Assembly (NCBI RefSeq): GCF_016056305.1
Contig: NZ_JAECZC010000016.1
Span: 80,199-116,128, forward strand
DNA length: 35,930 bases
From: Amazonocrinis nigriterrae CENA67
GTDB lineage: Bacteria; Cyanobacteriota; Cyanobacteriia; Cyanobacteriales; Nostocaceae
Direction of reading: 5' to 3'
The notes under the pieces were generated by a model. The model was given only the letters and a program-made list of their open reading frames with translations. It was not told the origin of the DNA and did no database searches. The position numbers and the translations under genes were made by a program. Of the stretch, positions 15,666-24,354 are shown piece by piece (the first letter of the stretch is position 1; every line of letters begins with the position of its first letter).

Positions 15666-17846
15666 ATGATTAAACGCCGCCATTTCATACAATTTGCCTC
15701 CTCAACTTTTGCTGCTTTGGGTTTAAGCCAAATCGATGTCATACAACAAGGCAATCGCTACGCCCAAGTTTTATCACAAACCACGCCTCGCAAATTAGCA
15801 CTATTAGTAGGAATTAATAATTATCTCAAGAATGAGAGAGGCGATAACTTAAAAGGATGTGTCACTGATGTAGATTTACAGCAAGAACTTTTAATCCATC
15901 GCTTTGGTTTTGACCCCAAAAATATTGTGAGATTAACCAGTCATCCAGACGACGAACAACCCACCCGGAAAAATATTCTCGAAGCCTTTGAAGAACATCT
16001 AATTAAGCAAGCCAAACCGGGAGATGTCGTAGTTTTCCATTTTTCTGGTCATGGTTCCCGACTATCAGACCCCGACCCCATCCAACAATGCAGAGATGAT
16101 AACTATAACAGCACTTTAATACCTGCTGATGATGGTGAGAATGGTGTGACAAAAGACATCATGGGACGTACCCTATTTTTATTAATCTCTGCATTAAAAA
16201 CAGAAAATGTCACTGTAGTTTTAGACAGTTGTTTTTCTGGCGGCGGTACGCGAGGTAATTTGATCATCAGGAGTGCAAATGGTGATGATTTGCAGCCATC
16301 CCCAGAAGAAATTGCTTATCAAGAAGGTTGGATAAAAAAGTTGAAACTTTCCTCAGAACAACTTCTTAATCTTCGCTGTGCTAGTCAGCGAAAAGGAATA
16401 GTTTTTGCTGCTGCTAAACGCGAACAACTAGCTGCTGATGCTACTTTTGATGGCTTTTCTGCTGGTGCATTTACTTACTTAATGACTCAATATCTTTGGC
16501 AGCAAACTGGTAGCGCCAATGGCATGATATCTCAAATCACATATAGCATTAAATCACTTTCTGGTCAAGAACCTTTAATAGATGGTGATGCAAGCAAGCC
16601 AGTATATTTTATTAATAAAAAACTTCCACCCACTGACGCAGTGATTATTAAAGGCGAAGGCAAACAAGCAACTTTATGGCTCGGTGGAGTAGACAAAGAA
16701 AGTTTAGAAACATTTACAAAAGGCGCTATTTTTACAATTATTAACAATCAGGGAAAAACTTCAGCAACAGTAAAATTAATATCTCCCCGTAGTGGCTTAA
16801 TAGCACAAGCAGAACTTACAGACAACAGAGGAATAAATTCTCTCAAGCCAGGAATGCTGTTACAAGAATCAACTCGGATAATTCCTGCTGATTTAAAGTT
16901 AAGTATTGGTTTAGATCCTTCCCTAGCTGGTGATATAAACGCAGCGAAAAAAGCCATAGAAGCTATCAATAGAATTGCAGCCATACCAGCCCAAAATAAA
17001 AACCCCCCCTATCCAAATGGTGTACAGTACATCTTCAGTCGTATGACCAATAGCTATCGGCAAAAATTGCAGCAGCAAGTTACAGAAAACTTACCTGTGG
17101 TTAACAGTATTGGTTTATTTACTGAAGGATTGGAACTTGTATCACAATCTTTTGGTGATGCCAAAGAAACAGTAAATGATGCTGTTCAGCGTTTAGAACC
17201 TAAACTCAAATCCTTACTTGCAGGTCGTATTCTCAAAAAAACCTTGAATACTAATTCCTCAGAATTAGATTTAGAAGTTTCTCTAAATTTAGTAGATAAT
17301 CCCAGCCAAATTATAGCTAAAGCTGTCACATCACGTAGTAAAAATAATCGTCAATTTTCCGATAAAATTTATCCGCGTAAGATACCTCTGCAACAACTGT
17401 TTCAATTTCAAATTACCAATTATGAATCTGCTCCTGTTTATTGTTCCATCTTGTTATTTGATTCTAGTGGTGAATTATCAGTAATATTCCCCTATCAATG
17501 GTCAAAACCTGAAGAATCGATGCAATTAGCACCAAAGCAAACACTAGTAGTTGGTGATCCACAAGAACTAAGATTACAAGCAATTGAAAAAGGTAGTGGA
17601 GAAGCATTAATTATTGTCAGTCGCAAACCATTAAAGAATGCTGTCAAAACAATGAAAGCTTTAGCAGCAGAACAAAAACGTGATACTCAACCAATAGATT
17701 TCCCTAGAGGCTCATCTATAGGCCCAGATGAAGTGATTGGTGATTTGCTTAATGATTTGAGAGATAACCGTGGTGGTGGTATTACAGCCACACCAGTTAG
17801 TAATTCTGATATGGCTACTGTCTCCATCAGTTTCGATGTTGGTTAA
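15666..17846 (+). CDS. Caspase family (C14) protein with DUF4384, Tat-type signal
   Basis: The 726-aa protein has an N-terminus (MIKRRHFIQFASSTFAALGLS) that is a twin-arginine-like export signal. The p20-like caspase domain (about 40-310) starts KLALLVGINNY and has the dyad His129 (HFSGHGS) and Cys189 (VLDSCFSGGG), with DDEQPTRKNI before it. The middle (about 320-560) is unassigned. Residues about 577-665 match DUF4384 (FQITNYESAPVYCSILLFD, then FPYQW), a beta-rich domain often joined to secreted caspases. Such cyanobacterial orthocaspases usually cut after Arg/Lys; that is not tested here. The gene follows TPR-CHAT 2 by 58 bp, containing an AACTGACAACTAAC-type STRR. It probably acts with the exported CHAT proteases outside the cytoplasm. 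Confidence 0.93.
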   Translation: MIKRRHFIQFASSTFAALGLSQIDVIQQGNRYAQVLSQTTPRKLALLVGINNYLKNERGDNLKGCVTDVDLQQELLIHRFGFDPKNIVRLTSHPDDEQPTRKNILEAFEEHLIKQAKPGDVVVFHFSGHGSRLSDPDPIQQCRDDNYNSTLIPADDGENGVTKDIMGRTLFLLISALKTENVTVVLDSCFSGGGTRGNLIIRSANGDDLQPSPEEIAYQEGWIKKLKLSSEQLLNLRCASQRKGIVFAAAKREQLAADATFDGFSAGAFTYLMTQYLWQQTGSANGMISQITYSIKSLSGQEPLIDGDASKPVYFINKKLPPTDAVIIKGEGKQATLWLGGVDKESLETFTKGAIFTIINNQGKTSATVKLISPRSGLIAQAELTDNRGINSLKPGMLLQESTRIIPADLKLSIGLDPSLAGDINAAKKAIEAINRIAAIPAQNKNPPYPNGVQYIFSRMTNSYRQKLQQQVTENLPVVNSIGLFTEGLELVSQSFGDAKETVNDAVQRLEPKLKSLLAGRILKKTLNTNSSELDLEVSLNLVDNPSQIIAKAVTSRSKNNRQFSDKIYPRKIPLQQLFQFQITNYESAPVYCSILLFDSSGELSVIFPYQWSKPEESMQLAPKQTLVVGDPQELRLQAIEKGSGEALIIVSRKPLKNAVKTMKALAAEQKRDTQPIDFPRGSSIGPDEVIGDLLNDLRDNRGGGITATPVSNSDMATVSISFDVG

Positions 17847-17898
17847 TCGAATTTTCTCTTTGTGTCTTGGTGTCTTAGTGGTAAAAAATTCTAAACCA

Positions 17899-18257
17899 CT
17901 AAGAGGGTGTTTGGAAAGTCGAAAAGTATACTAAGAACCCCTCTCCAAACCTCTCCCCGAAACGGAGAGAGGCTTTGAAACCCCCATTACCTCGTGAGTG
18001 TTGGGGGGTAGGGGGGTCTGACAGGTGTAGGTTTTTAATTTGGGCATGAGTTGCTACTCTGATAGCAAGTTAAGAGCATCTTCAAACAACGAACTTTCGT
18101 TTTTAAGTGTGAAACCAACAACCGAAATCTGATTTTGCTGGACAAGTAAAAACGCGATTACAGCCACATTGATCAAATACCTACACCTGTGAGGGTAGGG
18201 GGGTTAGGTTTTTGAGATTTTTATGTTAGTAATAATACTTTTCAAACAACCTTTAAG
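17899..18257. mobile_element. MITE-like element, long copy
   Basis: The ends are imperfect inverted repeats: CTAAGAGGGTGTTTGGAAAG on the left (from 17899) and ACTTTTCAAACAACCTTTAAG on the right (to 18257), each about 20 bases. The inside has the hairpin-prone CCCCTCTCCAAACCTCTCC and a GGGGGGTAGGGGGG tract, plus about 200 bp of unrelated sequence with no ORF. A 167-bp relative lies at 34120-34286. It is a non-autonomous element or repeat in the gap after the caspase gene; the gap 17847-18301 holds nothing else that I can see. Confidence 0.65.
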
Positions 18258-18301
18258 ACACAAAGGCACAAAGTATTTTGATGATAACTGTAAGCTCCTA
18301 C

Positions 18302-19054
18302 TTAATGCATTTTGGTAGTAATATCTACGCCATCACTCTTGAGTTGACCATCTTCCATATAAATGATGCGATCGGCAATATCTAAGATGCGGTTGTCGTG
18401 AGTGACTAGCAAAATTGTACAGCCTTGTTCTTTGGCTAGCTTCTGCATTAATTCCACAACATCGCGCCCAGATTTTTTGTCAAGTGCCGCTGTGGGTTCG
18501 TCTGCTAGTACAATCTTGGGATGACTGACTAAAGCACGAGCGATCGCAACTCTTTGCTTCTGTCCCCCTGAAAGATTCTCCGGATAGTAATTAACACGTT
18601 CTGCTAAACCCACAGTTTCCAGCATGGCGATCGCTTTACTGTTAATATCCTGATTGAGAAACTCATCATGCAACTCTAAGGACATCCGCACATTTTCTTT
18701 AGCTGTTAAAAAAGTCATCAAATTATGAGCTTGGAAAATATAGCCAATCTGACGGCGCAGCTTAGTTAATTCCTGTTTGCTAGCCCCACAAATTTCCTTT
18801 CCTAAAATTTTTAAACTACCTTCTTGAGCAGAACGCAGTCCACCCATCAGAGTTAACAGAGTCGTTTTTCCTGAGCCGGAGGGGCCAGTCATAATCACAA
18901 TCTCACCAGCGTTAATCTCTAAATTAATATCGAATAAAACTTGTTTACGAAGCGCACCTCCACCAAAGTAGTGATTGAGGTTATGAATAGAAATCACCGG
19001 TTCAATAGCAGAGAGTGTTGAGTTAGAAGTTATTGGTAGAGGTTCTTGCAACAT
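18302..19054 (-). CDS. devA: DevA-type ABC exporter ATP-binding protein
   Basis: The 250-aa protein has Walker A GPSGSGKTTL (about residues 58-67), signature LSGGQKQRVAIARAL, Walker B VLADEPTAALD and the H-loop LLVTHD. The family is the MacB/LolD-like DevA group, which powers a DevC permease and, with DevB and a TolC-like outer-membrane channel, exports glycolipid or other compounds. It is the last gene of a minus-strand TetR-DevB-DevC-DevA set, 168 bp after devC. An N-terminal extension of about 20 residues precedes the NBD core. Which paralogue of DevBCA this is cannot be told from sequence alone. Confidence 0.9.
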   Translation of the reverse strand: MLQEPLPITSNSTLSAIEPVISIHNLNHYFGGGALRKQVLFDINLEINAGEIVIMTGPSGSGKTTLLTLMGGLRSAQEGSLKILGKEICGASKQELTKLRRQIGYIFQAHNLMTFLTAKENVRMSLELHDEFLNQDINSKAIAMLETVGLAERVNYYPENLSGGQKQRVAIARALVSHPKIVLADEPTAALDKKSGRDVVELMQKLAKEQGCTILLVTHDNRILDIADRIIYMEDGQLKSDGVDITTKMH

Positions 19055-19187
19055 AAAATTTATTAAAGAATAGATGACAGATAACTTTGAAGAGTGAGAT
19101 ATTTTTTTATTTGTGAATTGTTGATACTAATTCTCTAAAAGGCAACTTATTCAAACCCCAAAACTCAGACCATATCTGACGAATCTT

Positions 19188-19221
19188 AATTACGAATTAC
19201 GAATTACGAACTACGAATTAC
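19188..19221. repeat. STRR (AATTACG heptamers) after devC
   Basis: About five AATTACG units, one altered to AACTACG, start directly beyond the devC stop codon (19223-19225 on the plus strand). Similar STRRs flank other genes here: TCATCAG units at 20418-20438 between devC and devB (they encode the devB stop), and AATTGGG units at 20386-20403 before the devC start. Confidence 0.8.
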
Positions 19222-19222
19222 T

Positions 19223-20383
19223 TTAAAAAACGTCTGCGGGGTCAGCTGATCGTAGTTTTCGCATTGCGATCGCCCCAGAAAAACTACACATAATCACAGT
19301 CAAAATCCATACTCGTATCGCCCGTTCCGTTTTCATGAAAATCGGCAGCATGGTAGCAGCATATGTCACCTGATACAGCCCAAATGAAAGGATAAATCCA
19401 GGGAGAAAACCTAAAATGGCTAAAAATAATGCTTCTTGAAGCAACACTCCTAAAAGATAGCGATCTGTATAGCCCATCGCTTTCAGTGTGGCGTATTCTG
19501 GCAAATGGTCAGAAACATCGGAGTAAAGAATCTGATATACAATGACGATACCGACAATAAACCCGACCGCTGCACCTAAAGTGAAAATAAAACCAATAGC
19601 AGTGCCGTTTTCCCAGTATTGTTTCTCGACTTCGGCAAACCCTTCTAGAGTCAGAACTCTAACATCGTTAGGCAGCCCGGCGGCAAGTTGCGATCGCACT
19701 TTTTCAGGATCGACACCCGGTTTGAGAGTGATTAACCCAACTTCGATGCGATCGCGTTGACGCTGCGGAAATAGTTGTAAAAAGGTGGAGTCACTAACAA
19801 TAACGTTGCCATCGGCGGCAAAGGATGCACCATTTTTAAATACACCCTTAACACTGATAGCTTTGTTATTCAATTCCGTTTGTAAGTTACCTGTTTTTTG
19901 AAAGATATCACCAATCGGCCCGTATTCTGGACGACCAGCCTGATCAAACAGAACTTGATATAACTGCTTAAGATGATATTGGTTTTGTTGGATTTCGGGA
20001 AGATTAAACGTAGTTTGTGTGGGATCGATACCCCAAACTAAGATAGTGCGGTCAAGACGGGTTATAGGATTTCGCCACTGTCCGCTGCCAATATAAAGCG
20101 AAGTTACTGATTGAACTCCTTCATAACCCAATGCCTGGTAAAGTCGTTCTCTAGAAAAGCTTTTCACCGCAAATAAAGTTTGAAATTGGGGATTAATCAA
20201 GACCAAATCTGCCTGTAAACTGCGATGAGGTTTCACAGATGCATCAAACAGCGCACTTTGAAAACCCAGCTGAATAAACATCAGCATGTCTGCAAAAGTA
20301 ATACCTGCAACTGCAACAGCCAGACGCGTTTTTTCTTTCATTAACTGCCGCCATGCTAGCGGCGTTTTGCGAAATAGTTTCAT
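19223..20383 (-). CDS. devC: DevC-type ABC exporter permease
   Basis: The protein starts MKLFRKTPLAWRQLMKEKTR with ATG at 20381-20383, giving 386 aa. The longer frame to 20422 adds 13 residues coded by an STRR and is rejected. The topology is of MacB/FtsX type: one N-terminal membrane helix (AVAVAGITFADMLMFIQLG), a periplasmic domain (about 45-260), then three membrane helices (about 262-290, 308-345, 353-375). The family motif ATLKAMGYTDRYLLGVLLQEAL is clear. It forms the inner-membrane channel with DevA and DevB. Confidence 0.92.
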   Translation of the reverse strand: MKLFRKTPLAWRQLMKEKTRLAVAVAGITFADMLMFIQLGFQSALFDASVKPHRSLQADLVLINPQFQTLFAVKSFSRERLYQALGYEGVQSVTSLYIGSGQWRNPITRLDRTILVWGIDPTQTTFNLPEIQQNQYHLKQLYQVLFDQAGRPEYGPIGDIFQKTGNLQTELNNKAISVKGVFKNGASFAADGNVIVSDSTFLQLFPQRQRDRIEVGLITLKPGVDPEKVRSQLAAGLPNDVRVLTLEGFAEVEKQYWENGTAIGFIFTLGAAVGFIVGIVIVYQILYSDVSDHLPEYATLKAMGYTDRYLLGVLLQEALFLAILGFLPGFILSFGLYQVTYAATMLPIFMKTERAIRVWILTVIMCSFSGAIAMRKLRSADPADVF

Positions 20384-20435
20384 ATTGGGAATTGGGAATT
20401 GGGAAAACCTTTCCTTAGTCATCAGTCATCAGTCA

Positions 20436-21725
20436 TCACAAATCAATTGCTGTCTGCACTTGTAAATTGGTCAAACCTGCAACTCGTTTACTATCTTCAG
20501 GATTGAGGCGAATTTTCACTTCAACTACTCGGCTATCGAGGTTTTCCCCTGGCTGGTTGCTGAAAACGTTTTGCCGATTCACCTGTAAGCCAATATAAGA
20601 AACGGTTCCTCGCAGTTCACCAGAAAATGCCTGACCGGTAATTACTGCCGACTGTCCAAGTTTGACTTTACCAATATCAGTTTGATAAACTTCTGCCACT
20701 GCAACCATCTGGTTGGTTTGAGCTAAGTCTGCAATTCCCTGACTACTAATTTTTTCTCCGACTCGTGTATGAATTTTGAGAATCTGACCCGCCATTGGTG
20801 CTTTGATGTCAGTTGCTTCCAAGTCAGTTTCGGCGCGTTTGAGTGAAGCGATCGCATTTTCAACTTCACTTTGCGCGGCCTGTACATCCACTGGCCGGAC
20901 TTCGGCAATACTGGTGAGTGTGGCTTTGGCTTCGCTAACTTGTTTACTACCAGTGGCGTTAATGCGGTTGAGTGCTACTTTGGCTTCGGCTATTTGTCTA
21001 CTGGCTGTGGAGTTAATCCGGTCGAGAATTGCTTTGGCTTCGCCTAGTTGCTGTTTTGCAGTGTCTAAACTCAAGCGTTTACTGTCAAATGAAGAGTTGG
21101 AAATTGCTCCTTGGGAGTGTAGCACTTGATAGCGTTGATATTCGGCTTCGGCATTTTTTAGTTCTGCCTCTAGCTTTTTGATGGTTGCTTCTTGAGCTAT
21201 TCTATCTCCCAGCCATTGCGCCTCTATTCTAGCGATCGCTTCTTGTTGCCCTATTTTATCCCCTTGGGACTGAGCCTGTAAGCGTTCAACACTGGCTTGC
21301 TGTGCCTGAATTTCCCCTACTTTGGCTCCTGCTTTGACTTGAGCAAGTTTAGCTTGGGCAACTCTCACTTCTTTTTGGGCTTGGAGAACGGCAGCTTGCA
21401 AGCGGGCGCGTGAGTCTAAAATTGCCACTACCTGTCCAGCTTTAACGGTATCACCTTCCTCGACTAAAATTTCGCCAACGCGATCGCCGTCCAAAACCAA
21501 CGGTGCAGACAGGCTAATTACCTCTGCTTCTGGTTCTAGTCTGCCTAAGGCCGTCACTTTTGGCGCGGTCTGAGTAGTTTGTACAGGCTCAGATGAGGCG
21601 GTTTTACTAACTTGTCCAAACTGAGAAATTGCATAAAAAGCCATTACACCTGTAATAGCAGTAGCACCAATTATTAATGCAAACAATCTTTGATTTGCTG
21701 GTTTCAATAAGAGATTGTGAATCAT
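20436..21725 (-). CDS. devB: DevB-type membrane fusion protein (HlyD family)
   Basis: The 429-aa protein has an N-terminal membrane anchor (about 14-35: LFALIIGATAITGVMAFYA), a split lipoyl domain (first half GEILVEEGDTVKAGQVVAIL), a long alpha-helical coiled coil (about 105-290, with heptad-like IAxAKxxLxxI repeats), the second lipoyl half (DLEATDIKAPMAGQILKI) and a beta-barrel end. It is the periplasmic adaptor between DevC and a TolC/HgdD-like channel, which is not in the window. The stop codon falls in a TCATCAG STRR. It lies 40 bp after the tetR gene and is probably co-transcribed with it. Confidence 0.92.
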   Translation of the reverse strand: MIHNLLLKPANQRLFALIIGATAITGVMAFYAISQFGQVSKTASSEPVQTTQTAPKVTALGRLEPEAEVISLSAPLVLDGDRVGEILVEEGDTVKAGQVVAILDSRARLQAAVLQAQKEVRVAQAKLAQVKAGAKVGEIQAQQASVERLQAQSQGDKIGQQEAIARIEAQWLGDRIAQEATIKKLEAELKNAEAEYQRYQVLHSQGAISNSSFDSKRLSLDTAKQQLGEAKAILDRINSTASRQIAEAKVALNRINATGSKQVSEAKATLTSIAEVRPVDVQAAQSEVENAIASLKRAETDLEATDIKAPMAGQILKIHTRVGEKISSQGIADLAQTNQMVAVAEVYQTDIGKVKLGQSAVITGQAFSGELRGTVSYIGLQVNRQNVFSNQPGENLDSRVVEVKIRLNPEDSKRVAGLTNLQVQTAIDL

Positions 21726-21765
21726 ATTTTCACCGCTATAAATATATTTATTGACTTTGTACCGA

Positions 21766-22392
21766 TTAGCTATATTTGATATTTTGAACTAAATCATGTT
21801 CAAGAATTAACTGTTTATTTGACCTTTTATCCTGCAAATATAGCGTCAACATTTTACCTAGTAAAGCACATTGTTCTGGAAAATCAATTGTTTCATCACC
21901 CCATAACTTCTCCAAAATTAAACCATTCACAAAGCTCAATACAAAAGATGCCAACACCATATCTTGAATCCCTAAAAAATCACAGGCTGCCTGCTGATAC
22001 CTTTTATTGGCTCGCTTAAACACAGTACTACCCAGCATGTTCTTAGAGTCTTGATGCTGACAAAAATCAACCCAGATATAAGTCCACTTAATAAAGTAAT
22101 CCTCGTTTTTCACTAGGTATCTTCCTAGTGCTTCCATTGACTCATTAAGTGTTTGCGACCCTTCTAATTCCAGCAATGCTGCACTCACATCCTGCTGAGA
22201 TATCTCCTCCACTAATTGCTCAAATAAAGCTTGTTTGCTAGGAAAGTAGTGATACAGCGTACCAGTAGAAACTTTTAGACCTTGAGAAATCTGGCGCATG
22301 GTGATAGAGCCATAGCCTTTTTGAGCAAATAAATCAAAGCATTTACTAAGCAGTTCTTTTCGGTATTGGTCATGGTCAACTATCTTCGGCAT
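21766..22392 (-). CDS. TetR/AcrR family transcriptional regulator
   Basis: The 208-aa protein has a TetR helix-turn-helix at residues about 10-55 (KCFDLFAQKGYGSITMRQIS, GLKVSTGTLYHYFPSKQALF) and a helical ligand-binding part. It is the first gene of the set with devB, devC and devA, so it probably controls that exporter and itself, with release by the exported or a related compound. A 10-bp near-palindrome AACGCTCGTT at 22415-22424, just upstream of its start, is a possible operator. Confidence 0.9.
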   Translation of the reverse strand: MPKIVDHDQYRKELLSKCFDLFAQKGYGSITMRQISQGLKVSTGTLYHYFPSKQALFEQLVEEISQQDVSAALLELEGSQTLNESMEALGRYLVKNEDYFIKWTYIWVDFCQHQDSKNMLGSTVFKRANKRYQQAACDFLGIQDMVLASFVLSFVNGLILEKLWGDETIDFPEQCALLGKMLTLYLQDKRSNKQLILEHDLVQNIKYS

Positions 22393-22410
22393 GATCTCAA
22401 AAATATTTAT

Positions 22411-22430
22411 ATCGAACGCTCGTTATTTAA
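22411..22430. promoter_or_regulatory. Candidate TetR operator
   Basis: AACGCTCGTT (22415-22424) has 4-bp inverted arms (AACG/CGTT) around CT and lies 23 bp before the tetR start codon. Operators of the AcrR/TetR type often contain such AACG...CGTT halves. The site is short, so chance is possible. Confidence 0.4.
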
Positions 22431-23066
22431 CAAACCAGTGTTAGTTCTCTAGATTTAGCAAGCTGCTAATGTTGTCATATTTAGTTCATAGACATACACT
22501 CCTAAAGTGGATTTTTGTCATGTCTTACTGTATTCATCACCCTTTTTTCGGCAGTTTATGCAAAAGGTCTAAAGAATACTGAAATACTTTTGATAATTGG
22601 TTGAATTTTACCATCTTATACATTTCTTAATATAAGCTATACTGCTATATGTGTCAACGCGAGTCCTCAATCTAGTAATTACGCATAAATACGCGCTCTA
22701 GCGTTAATTGATGCATTTATACAATCTTTTACACCTAGATGATTTCGCCAGTATTATCGCACTGTGGAGAAGTTAGGCAATTACAGCGTGTATAAACCCG
22801 TTGCAAAGAAAGGTCACGCTAGCAGCTAGAAAAATCGACTAAAAAAGATATTTACAAACTCTTAAAACAGCATTCTCTGATTGAGTGCAACCGTGTTTAC
22901 TTGCAGTTATAAAATGCTCCACTAATTTTTACCCGTATTATTACTGTCTTTTTTTCAGACAATTGTTTTAGATGGAATTACTTATTAAGAAAAACTAAAA
23001 ATATTGAATTTAATGTATAAAATAAGATAAAACTTGCCTTATCCAAAATTAAACAAATACACAAAT
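22431..23066. other. Intergenic region without a gene
   Basis: This AT-rich region of about 630 bp separates the divergent tetR and decarboxylase genes. I see no ORF with coding character, no tRNA-like fold and no dispersed repeat, only a short hairpin (GTCTTTTTTTCAGAC, about 22947-22961). It presumably holds both promoters. Confidence 0.5.
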
Positions 23067-24293
23067 ATGTCAAAGCTAGTTAGTGAAGAGTTGACAACTT
23101 TTTTGCAGCAAATCGAACAGCGATCGCAGTTTCATGCAGGCTATCCATATAATTTAAGTTGCGACTACACTGAGTTAGCAAAGTTTTTCCATTTTCTGTT
23201 GAATAATGCTGGTGACCCATACATTGAGCCAGATTTTGGTCTCCACTCTCGAAAATTTGAACAAGAAGTATTAGCTTTTTTTGCAGACCTCTATAAAATT
23301 CCAGAGAATGAATTTTGGGGTTATGTGACTGCTGGTGGTACTGAAGGTAACTTATATGGACTTTTTCTAGCAAGGGAAATCTATCCTCAAGGGCTGCTTT
23401 ATTCATCACAAGACTCTCATTACTCAATTGCCAAAGCAGCTAAATTATTTGGTATGAAGCATCGTGTAATTAATTCCCAAGTTAACGGCGAGATAAATTA
23501 TGACCATTTTGAACAATTGATTAGTGAAAACCGTCATTCTCCAGCCATCATCAACTTAAATATTGGTACTACTGTCAAAGGTGCCATTGACAACTTAGAC
23601 AAAGTTCTAGAAATTTTAGAGCGTCATCAAATTAAAGATTACTACATTCATTGTGATGCCGCACTTTCGGGAATGATATTACCATTTATAGATGGCGCTC
23701 CCCAAATTAACTTTCAAAAACCCATAGATAGTATAGCCATCTCTGCTAAATTCATTGGTTCTCCACTGCCTTGTGGTGTAGTAATCACCAAGAAGAAATG
23801 GGTAGAAAAAGTGGAAACAACCATTGAATATATTGGTTCAAAAGATACAACCATTTTAGGCTCTAGAAATGGTCATACTCCCTTAATTCTCTGGTATGCT
23901 TTGCAAACAAGAGGTAATGAGGGATTTGCAACAGAAGCAAATACCTGCATTCAGAATGCTCAATATCTTTTTCAACAACTTAACTTAAGAGAATACCCAT
24001 GTATGCTCAACAAATTCTCGACTACTGTAGTGTTTCAAAAGCCTTCTCAAAGGTTAATCAAAAAGTGGCAGTTAGCAACTCTGGATAATTGGGCACATAT
24101 GATAGTCATGCAGAATATAGACCGCCAAAAAATCGATACTTTTGTCAATGAACTGGTGTTAGAAGAAGGATCATTTGGCGAAGTGGACAACTTACAGCTA
24201 CAGCAAGCAATACACAACTGCGGTGTGTCTGTAGAAATGGCTAAATACCATCCCACAACAACGTTTTCATACAGCCGTGGTCAAATAGGTTAG
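23067..24293 (+). CDS. hdc: PLP-dependent histidine decarboxylase-like protein
   Basis: ATG 23067 gives 408 aa; the frame is open from a TTG at 23034. The sequence follows the PLP histidine decarboxylases of the Morganella type: YVTAGGTEGNLYG, His118 in DSHYSIAKAAKL (ring-stacking His), NLNIGTTVKGAIDN, HCDAALSGMILPF (Asp for the PLP ring nitrogen) and SRNGHTPLILW. The expected product is histamine and CO2 from histidine. Around the PLP lysine the family S-x-H-K-M/F-IGSP is here SAKFIGSP (Lys228), one residue shorter and without the His before Lys, so activity or substrate may be changed. The stop codon lies in dispersed repeat copy B. The convergent neighbour carries an APC permease domain. 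Confidence 0.85.
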   Translation: MSKLVSEELTTFLQQIEQRSQFHAGYPYNLSCDYTELAKFFHFLLNNAGDPYIEPDFGLHSRKFEQEVLAFFADLYKIPENEFWGYVTAGGTEGNLYGLFLAREIYPQGLLYSSQDSHYSIAKAAKLFGMKHRVINSQVNGEINYDHFEQLISENRHSPAIINLNIGTTVKGAIDNLDKVLEILERHQIKDYYIHCDAALSGMILPFIDGAPQINFQKPIDSIAISAKFIGSPLPCGVVITKKKWVEKVETTIEYIGSKDTTILGSRNGHTPLILWYALQTRGNEGFATEANTCIQNAQYLFQQLNLREYPCMLNKFSTTVVFQKPSQRLIKKWQLATLDNWAHMIVMQNIDRQKIDTFVNELVLEEGSFGEVDNLQLQQAIHNCGVSVEMAKYHPTTTFSYSRGQIG

Positions 24294-24354
24294 GACAATG
24301 TTGATGGCTCAAAGTCCTGAAGTAACTGGGTTTCTACTCAGCACTTTGCTATAC
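24287..24354 (-). repeat. Dispersed repeat copy B, supplies two stop codons
   Basis: On the minus strand it reads TATAGCAAAGTGCTGAGTAG, then CAGTTACTTCAGGACTTTGAG, and CATCAACATTGTCCTAACCTA. It fills the whole gap between the convergent decarboxylase and permease-EAL genes. TAG of the decarboxylase (24291-24293) and TAG of the permease-EAL gene (24349-24351) both lie in the repeat. The 5' half matches copies A and D, and the 3' half matches copy C. Confidence 0.8.

Noticed and set aside
18302-21725. Calling this devBCA the heterocyst glycolipid exporter
   Set aside because: Nostocales genomes carry several DevBCA paralogues. The TetR gene in front and the lack of a visible NtcA site argue against a firm assignment.
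23080-23427. 115-codon minus-strand frame inside the decarboxylase gene
   Set aside because: It is a shadow of a gene with clear conserved motifs on the other strand.
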